From Thermopolyspora flexuosa (GTDB lineage Bacteria > Actinomycetota > Actinomycetes > Streptosporangiales > Streptosporangiaceae): DNA of 64,000 bases. Positions 59,807-64,000 of the stretch are shown in pieces (within the stretch, counting starts at the first letter, position 1; every line of letters begins with the position of its first letter). The stretch covers positions 2,356,001-2,420,000 of the forward strand of contig NZ_VFPQ01000001.1 in NCBI RefSeq assembly GCF_006716785.1, written 5' to 3'. Under the pieces are notes generated by a model. The model had not been told where the DNA came from, did not search any database, and saw nothing but the letters and a program-made list of their open reading frames with translations. The translations under genes were made by a program, and so were the position numbers.

Positions 59807-60772
59807 ATGCTCCGGCTGGAGAACGTCACCAAGCGGTACGGCGTGGGCGCGTTCGGCGGCACCACGTTCACCGCGGTGCGCGACGTCAGCTTCGAGGTGC
59901 CGCCGGGCGAGGTGGTCTCCCTGATCGGGGAGAGCGGCAGCGGCAAGAGCACGATCGGCAAGATGATCCTGCGGCTCATCCCGATCAGCGAGGGCACGAT
60001 CACGCTCGACGGGACCGACATCCGCACCTTCGCCCGGGGCCGGCGCAAGGAGTACTACCGCCGGGTGCAGGGGGTCTTCCAGGACCCGTTCAGCTGCTAC
60101 AACCCGGTGTTCAAGGCCGACCGGGTGCTGTCGATGATCAAGGAGGAGTACTTCCCCCGGGTGCCGCGGTCCGAGTGGGACGAGCGGGTGGAGTCCGCGC
60201 TCCGCGCGGTGCGGCTCGACCCCGGGGCGGTGCTGGGCCGCTACCCGCACCAGCTCAGCGGCGGCCAGCTGCAGCGGCTGCTGGTGGCGCGGGCGCTGCT
60301 GCTCGACATCCGGTACCTCGTCGCCGACGAGATCACCAGCATGCTCGACGCCTCCACCCGGATCGACGTGCTCAACCTGCTCGCCGACCTCAAGGCGCGC
60401 GGCCTCGGCGTGCTGTTCATCACCCACGACCTCGCGCTCGGCAACTACATCGCCGCCAGGACCGTGGTGCTGCGGCGCGGCGAGGTGGTGGAGATGGGGG
60501 AGACCGAGAAGGTGTTCGCCAACCCGCGCCACCCGTACGCGCGGCACCTGCTCGCCTCGGTGCCGCAGCTGCACGCCCGGTGGAACGGCGAGCAGGACGA
60601 CGCCTTCACCGGCTGCCCGGTGCACGAGGGCGACGCCGCACAGGACGCGGCGGAGGAGACCGGGCGCCTGGCGGAGGTGGAGCCCGGGCACTTCGTGGCG
60701 TGCGCCGGGGCCGAGGGCGGCTGCCCCGTCGCGCTCCGGCGGGCCGGGACGGCGGCCGCCGTGGGGAGGTGA
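59807..60772 (+). CDS. ABC transporter ATPase (DppF/OppF type)
   Basis: 321 residues, partner of the preceding ATPase. Walker A GESGSGKST, FQDPFSCYNPV Q-loop, signature LSGGQLQR, Walker B YLVADEITSMLDAS, FITHDLALGNYIA. The C-terminal tail has scattered cysteines (TGCPVHEG, VACAGAEGGC). Three bases after the upstream stop, with AAGGGG as ribosome site. Last gene of the transport operon. Confidence 0.93.
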   Translation: MLRLENVTKRYGVGAFGGTTFTAVRDVSFEVPPGEVVSLIGESGSGKSTIGKMILRLIPISEGTITLDGTDIRTFARGRRKEYYRRVQGVFQDPFSCYNPVFKADRVLSMIKEEYFPRVPRSEWDERVESALRAVRLDPGAVLGRYPHQLSGGQLQRLLVARALLLDIRYLVADEITSMLDASTRIDVLNLLADLKARGLGVLFITHDLALGNYIAARTVVLRRGEVVEMGETEKVFANPRHPYARHLLASVPQLHARWNGEQDDAFTGCPVHEGDAAQDAAEETGRLAEVEPGHFVACAGAEGGCPVALRRAGTAAAVGR

Positions 60773-60795
60773 CTGCTCTTCCCCGGACAGGGCGG

Positions 60796-60836
60796 CCCGG
60801 CCGCGGGCGGACGCGGCGCGGATCCGCCCGGCCGGG
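60796..60836 (+). terminator. Hairpin after the transport operon
   Basis: CCCGGCCGCGGGCGGA (60796-60811) pairs with TCCGCCCGGCCGGG (60823-60836) with a small bulge and an 11-base loop. It separates the transporter from the LacI gene; no T-run. Confidence 0.5.
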
Positions 60837-60902
60837 CGGGCGTTAAGCTGGCCGGTGCACGTTCGGGCAGGCCGGGAGGGCCGACTAGACGGTGAGGCTG
60901 CG

Positions 60903-61913
60903 ATGAGGCGTCCCACGATCGGTGACATCGCCCGCCGGGCGGGGGTGTCGAAGGGCGCGGTCTCCTACGCGCTCAACGGGCGCCCCGGCGTCTCGGAGGA
61001 GACCCGCCGCCGCATCCTGCGGATCGCGGCCGAGATCGGCTGGCAGCCGAGCAGCGCGGCGCGGGCGCTGTCGGACGGCCGCGCCGACGTGCTCGGCCTC
61101 GTCGTCGACCGCCCGGCCCGCACCCTCGGCCTCGAGCCGTTCTTCATGCAGCTCATCTCCGGGATCGAGGGCGCGCTGTCGGCCCGGTCCGTCGGCCTGC
61201 TGCTGCACATGACCGAGGACCAGCGGGCCGAGATCGACATCTACCGCCGCTGGTGGGCGCAGCGCCGCGTGGACGGGGTGATCCTCGTCGACCTGCGGCT
61301 GGAGGACCCGCGGGTGGAGGCGCTGGAGGAGCTGCGCATGCCCGCCGTGGTCATCGGCGGCCCGGACGGGGCGGGCACGCTGCCCGCGGTATGGAGCGAC
61401 GAGGCCGAGGCGATCCGCTCGGTGGTGCGGTACCTCGCCGCGCTCGGGCACCGCTCGATCGGGCGGGTGGCCGGGCCCGCCACGCTGCGGCACACCGACG
61501 TGCGCACCCGGGCGATGGAGAAGCTCGCGGCCGCGATGGGCGTCGAGACGGCTACGGTCAACACCGACTACAGCGGCGAGGAGGGCGCGAACGCCACGCG
61601 GTCCCTGCTGTCCAGCTGCTCGCGGCCCACGGCGATCATCTACGACAACGACGTGATGGCGGTCGCCGGGCTCGCGGTCGCCCAGGAGATGGGCATCCCG
61701 GTGCCGGACGGCCTGTCCATCGTCGCCTGGGACGACTCGCCGCTGTGCCGCCTGGTCCGCCCCAGCCTGTCGGCGGTGAGCCGGGACATCGCCGCGTACG
61801 GCGCGCACGCCGCCGAGTGCCTGCTCGACGTCGTCGCGGGCCGGCGCACCACCGGCATGCAGGACGCCACCCCGGTGCTCGTGCCCCGGGGCAGCACCGC
61901 GCCGCCGTCCTGA
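60903..61913 (+). CDS. LacI-family transcriptional repressor
   Basis: 336 residues. N-terminal LacI helix-turn-helix and hinge (TIGDIARRAGVSKGAVSYALNGRPGVSEETRRRI ... ARALSDGRA) and a periplasmic-binding-protein-like sensor domain with DGVILVDLR, GHRSIGRVAG, PTAIIYDNDVMAVAGL and LSIVAWDDSP. Lies between the transporter and the mannosidase. Three matching operators upstream of those two units make it the probable repressor, released by a manno-oligosaccharide. ATG with GTGAGG upstream. Confidence 0.93.
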   Translation: MRRPTIGDIARRAGVSKGAVSYALNGRPGVSEETRRRILRIAAEIGWQPSSAARALSDGRADVLGLVVDRPARTLGLEPFFMQLISGIEGALSARSVGLLLHMTEDQRAEIDIYRRWWAQRRVDGVILVDLRLEDPRVEALEELRMPAVVIGGPDGAGTLPAVWSDEAEAIRSVVRYLAALGHRSIGRVAGPATLRHTDVRTRAMEKLAAAMGVETATVNTDYSGEEGANATRSLLSSCSRPTAIIYDNDVMAVAGLAVAQEMGIPVPDGLSIVAWDDSPLCRLVRPSLSAVSRDIAAYGAHAAECLLDVVAGRRTTGMQDATPVLVPRGSTAPPS

Positions 61914-61940
61914 ACCGTCACGTTCCCGGCTCCCCGGCAC

Positions 61941-61970
61941 TTGTCGGCCGTTCGCGAATACGATTACACA
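61941..61970 (+). promoter_or_regulatory. Candidate promoter of the beta-mannosidase gene
   Basis: TTGTCG (61941-61946), 18 bases, TACACA (61965-61970). The expected start point, near 61977, falls on the first base of operator 2, so repressor binding would directly block initiation. Confidence 0.5.
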
Positions 61971-61975
61971 CCCGG

Positions 61976-61991
61976 ACTTAACCGGTTCAGC
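61976..61991. promoter_or_regulatory. LacI-family operator 2
   Basis: ACTTAACCGGTTCAGC, identical to operator 1 on the opposite strand; the left half is perfect to the ideal palindrome. Overlaps the predicted transcription start of the mannosidase. Confidence 0.75.
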
Positions 61992-62025
61992 AGCCACTTC
62001 GGCGCGGCGTTGCAAGGGGATTGAA

Positions 62026-62041
62026 ACTTTACCGGTTAAGT
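62026..62041. promoter_or_regulatory. LacI-family operator 3
   Basis: ACTTTACCGGTTAAGT, a palindrome with one mismatched pair and the closest match to the ideal site. Its centre is exactly 50 bp from that of operator 2, so a repressor tetramer or two dimers could bind the same DNA face. Confidence 0.75.
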
Positions 62042-62248
62042 GCTCTCATGGATCGCACGCCCCGAAAACCGGGCCCGGTTCGAGGGCGTCCGCCGAACGT
62101 GCGCCGGCGACGGGCGCGCGGTCCGGCGTCCCGCGGAGGGACCGGCCGGCCGGTCACGGCGCGGCGTGGCCACGCCCGCCCGCGGCGCCCCGGACGTGCC
62201 CACGATCACGCCGCCCGAATCCACGGCGCCCCGACCCATGGAGAGCCG

Positions 62249-64000
62249 ATGCGCCACCAGCGCCTGCCCCGCACCTGGACCCTTCGCCCGCTCACCGAGG
62301 CCCCGGTCGACGGTCCGATACCGGCGACCGTCCCCGGCTGCGTGCACACCGACCTGCTCGCCGCCGGACTCATCCCCGACCCCTACCGCGACGACAACGA
62401 GACGCGGCTCGGCTGGATCGGGCGCACCGACTGGGCGTACGAGGCCGTCTTCCACTGGGAGGACACCGGGGAGCGGCGGGTCGACCTCGTCTGCGACGGC
62501 CTCGACACGATCGCCGACATCGAGCTGAACGGCGTGCCGGTCGGCTCGGCGCGCAACATGCACCGCCGCTACCGGTTCGACCTCGCCGGTGCGCTGCGGC
62601 CCGGGGAGAACCGCATCACGGTGCGGTTCTCCGCCCCGTACGGCTACGCCGAGCACTGGCGTGCCGAGCTGGGCGACCGTCCCGGCGCGTACGACGAGCC
62701 GTACCCGTTCATCCGCAAGATGGCCTGCAACTTCGGCTGGGACTGGGGGCCGACCCTGGTGACCAGCGGGATCTGGCGCCCGATCGGCCTGGCGGCCTGG
62801 TCGGTCGCCCGCCTCGCCCGGGTGCGCCCGTTCGCCGGCGCCGCCGGGCGCGTCCGGGTGCACGTCGACGTCGAGCGGGAGCCGGGGCGGGACGGGCCGC
62901 TCGAGGTGACGGCCGAGGTCGCCGGGGTCGCCGGAACCGCCGTGCTCGGCCCCGGCGAGAGCGCGGCCGTGGTCGAGCTGCGCGTGCCCCGCGCCCGCCC
63001 GTGGTGGCCGCGCGGGCACGGCGAGCAGCCCCGTTACGCGCTCACCGTCGCCCTGCGCGCCCCCGGCCCGGGCGCCGGGAGCGATGCCCGGCTCGACGTC
63101 TGGCGGGGGCGGATCGGCTTCCGTGACGTGCACCTCGACACCGGCGGCGGCGCGTTCACCCTCGTCGTCAACGACCGGCCGATCTTCGCCCGGGGCGTCA
63201 ACTGGATCCCCGACGACTGCTTCCCGCACCGGGTGGACCGCGCCCGGTACGCCGAGCGGCTCGGCCAGGCCGCCGGCGCCGGGGCCAACCTCGTGCGGGT
63301 GTGGGGCGGCGGCGTCTACGAGAGCGGTGACCTCTACGACGTCTGCGACGAGCTCGGGCTGCTCGTCTGGCAGGACTTCGCGTTCGCCTGCGCCGCCTAC
63401 CCCGAGGAGGGGCCGTTCACCGCCGAGGTCGAGGCGGAGGCCCGCGACAACGTCGCCCGGCTGGTGCACCACCCGAGCCTGGTGCTGTGGTGCGGCAACA
63501 ACGAGAACCTCGAGGGGTACCGCGACTGGGGCTGGCGGGAGCGCCTGCAGGGCCGCAGCTGGGGCGCCGGGTTCTACCACGACGTGCTGCCCAAGGTGGT
63601 CGCCGAGGTCGACCCGAGCCGGCCGTACTGGCCGGGCACGCCGTACTCGGGCGCGCCCGACCTGCCGCCGAACGACCCGGCGCGCGGCACGATCCACATC
63701 TGGGACGTGTGGAACCGGCGCGAGTACGGCCACTACCGCTCCTACCGGCCCCGGTTCGTCGCCGAGTTCGGCTTCCAGGCGCCGCCCGCGTACGCCACGC
63801 TGCGCCGGGCGCTCTCCGACGACCCGCTCACCCCGGACTCGCCCGGCATGCGCCACCACCAGAAGGCGATCGACGGCAACGCCAAGCTCGCCGCCGGGCT
63901 GCGGCCGTACCTGACGGTTCCGGAGGACTTCGACGACTGGCACTACCTGTGCCAGGTCAACCAGGCGCGCGCGATCCGCCTCGGCGTGGAGCACTTCCGC
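62249..64000 (+). CDS. Glycoside hydrolase family 2 beta-mannosidase, 5' part (partial)
   Basis: 584 codons before the right edge. Features of GH2 beta-mannosidase: VPGCVHTDLLAAGLIPDPYRDDNE at the N-terminus, sugar-binding domain with KMACNFGWDWGPTLVTSGIW, TIM barrel with ARGVNWIPDDCFPHRV, RVWGGGVYESGDLYDVCDELGLLVWQDF, acid/base Glu in LWCGNNEN, nucleophile Glu in RFVAEFGFQA. Removes terminal beta-mannose from manno-oligosaccharides; no signal peptide, so it acts inside the cell on imported sugars. ATG 62249 has GGAGAG upstream. The frame is open back to an ATG at 62048, but that leader is only Arg/Pro-rich. The last domain is missing at the window edge. Confidence 0.94.
   Translation, partial: MRHQRLPRTWTLRPLTEAPVDGPIPATVPGCVHTDLLAAGLIPDPYRDDNETRLGWIGRTDWAYEAVFHWEDTGERRVDLVCDGLDTIADIELNGVPVGSARNMHRRYRFDLAGALRPGENRITVRFSAPYGYAEHWRAELGDRPGAYDEPYPFIRKMACNFGWDWGPTLVTSGIWRPIGLAAWSVARLARVRPFAGAAGRVRVHVDVEREPGRDGPLEVTAEVAGVAGTAVLGPGESAAVVELRVPRARPWWPRGHGEQPRYALTVALRAPGPGAGSDARLDVWRGRIGFRDVHLDTGGGAFTLVVNDRPIFARGVNWIPDDCFPHRVDRARYAERLGQAAGAGANLVRVWGGGVYESGDLYDVCDELGLLVWQDFAFACAAYPEEGPFTAEVEAEARDNVARLVHHPSLVLWCGNNENLEGYRDWGWRERLQGRSWGAGFYHDVLPKVVAEVDPSRPYWPGTPYSGAPDLPPNDPARGTIHIWDVWNRREYGHYRSYRPRFVAEFGFQAPPAYATLRRALSDDPLTPDSPGMRHHQKAIDGNAKLAAGLRPYLTVPEDFDDWHYLCQVNQARAIRLGVEHFR

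Noticed and set aside
62048-62248. Upstream ATG extending the beta-mannosidase by 67 residues
   Set aside because: In frame and open, but the leader is only Arg/Pro/Gly and has no ribosome site, while ATG 62249 has GGAGAG and begins at family homology.
1-64000. tRNA, rRNA, transposase or integrase genes
   Set aside because: Looked for cloverleaf-like segments, conserved rRNA stretches, and DDE or tyrosine recombinase motifs while reading; none was recognised. A tRNAscan or profile search would be more sensitive.

Overview
The window is very GC-rich DNA (well over 70% by eye). It has many GTG and TTG starts, 4-bp stop/start overlaps, RbpA, SufR, OpcA and PknB-type kinases, so it is actinobacterial. 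The order pgk-tpiA-secG-rbpA, pgl-opcA-zwf-pgi-tal-tkt, ctaB, ctaA-ABC-sufR-suf is that of the Streptomyces/Streptosporangiales core chromosome. The oligosaccharide uptake operon with a GH2 beta-mannosidase suggests a plant-polysaccharide degrader. A thermophilic Streptosporangiales genus such as Thermobispora is a guess, not something the sequence proves.

Layout. 1-2.2 kb: 3' end of pgk, then tpiA, secG and rbpA, closed by a clear terminator. 2.2-19.4 kb: an accessory stretch with an HxlR regulator divergent from a DHFR-like reductase, a purine deaminase, an Rpn-like nuclease-fold protein with a perfect 19-bp palindrome at its start, and a YtcJ-type amidohydrolase. It continues with four tandem receptor-kinase genes (two intact, two pseudokinases), an ACT-GNAT acetyltransferase, a small membrane protein, a molybdopterin oxidoreductase and a methyltransferase. 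19.8-25.6 kb: a two-gene unit read leftwards. It encodes a 1666-residue protein (metallophosphoesterase, unassigned region, NACHT NTPase, pentapeptide repeats, 13 near-identical WD40 repeats) translationally coupled to a two-helix membrane protein of SLATT type. It has the architecture of a STAND immune or abortive-infection system with a membrane effector and is the most interesting item here.

26.1-34.6 kb: the leftward pentose-phosphate operon tkt-tal-pgi-zwf-opcA-pgl. 34.9-43.1 kb: ctaB and ctaA (heme O and heme A synthesis) separated by a secreted serine hydrolase, an ArsR-like regulator, a DUF574 methyltransferase, a PrsW-like protease and a DUF418-like membrane protein. 43.2-47.4 kb: EamA transporter, DrrAB-like ABC exporter and a kinase with N-terminal membrane segments. 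47.6-54.4 kb: sufR and the Fe-S assembly operon sufB-sufD-Rieske-sufC-sufS-sufU-sufT, ending in a 17-bp hairpin. An imperfect inverted repeat overlaps the predicted sufR promoter and start codon.

54.4-64 kb: a sugar-scavenging locus. It comprises a lipoprotein binding protein, two permeases and two ATPases of the Opp/Dpp type, a LacI-family repressor and a beta-mannosidase running off the right edge. Three copies of one 16-bp operator (ideal ACTTAACCGGTTAAGT) lie upstream of the transporter and the mannosidase, tying them into one predicted mannoside regulon. No tRNA, rRNA, CRISPR array or insertion sequence was recognised. All assignments come from reading motifs and gene order; no database search was possible.
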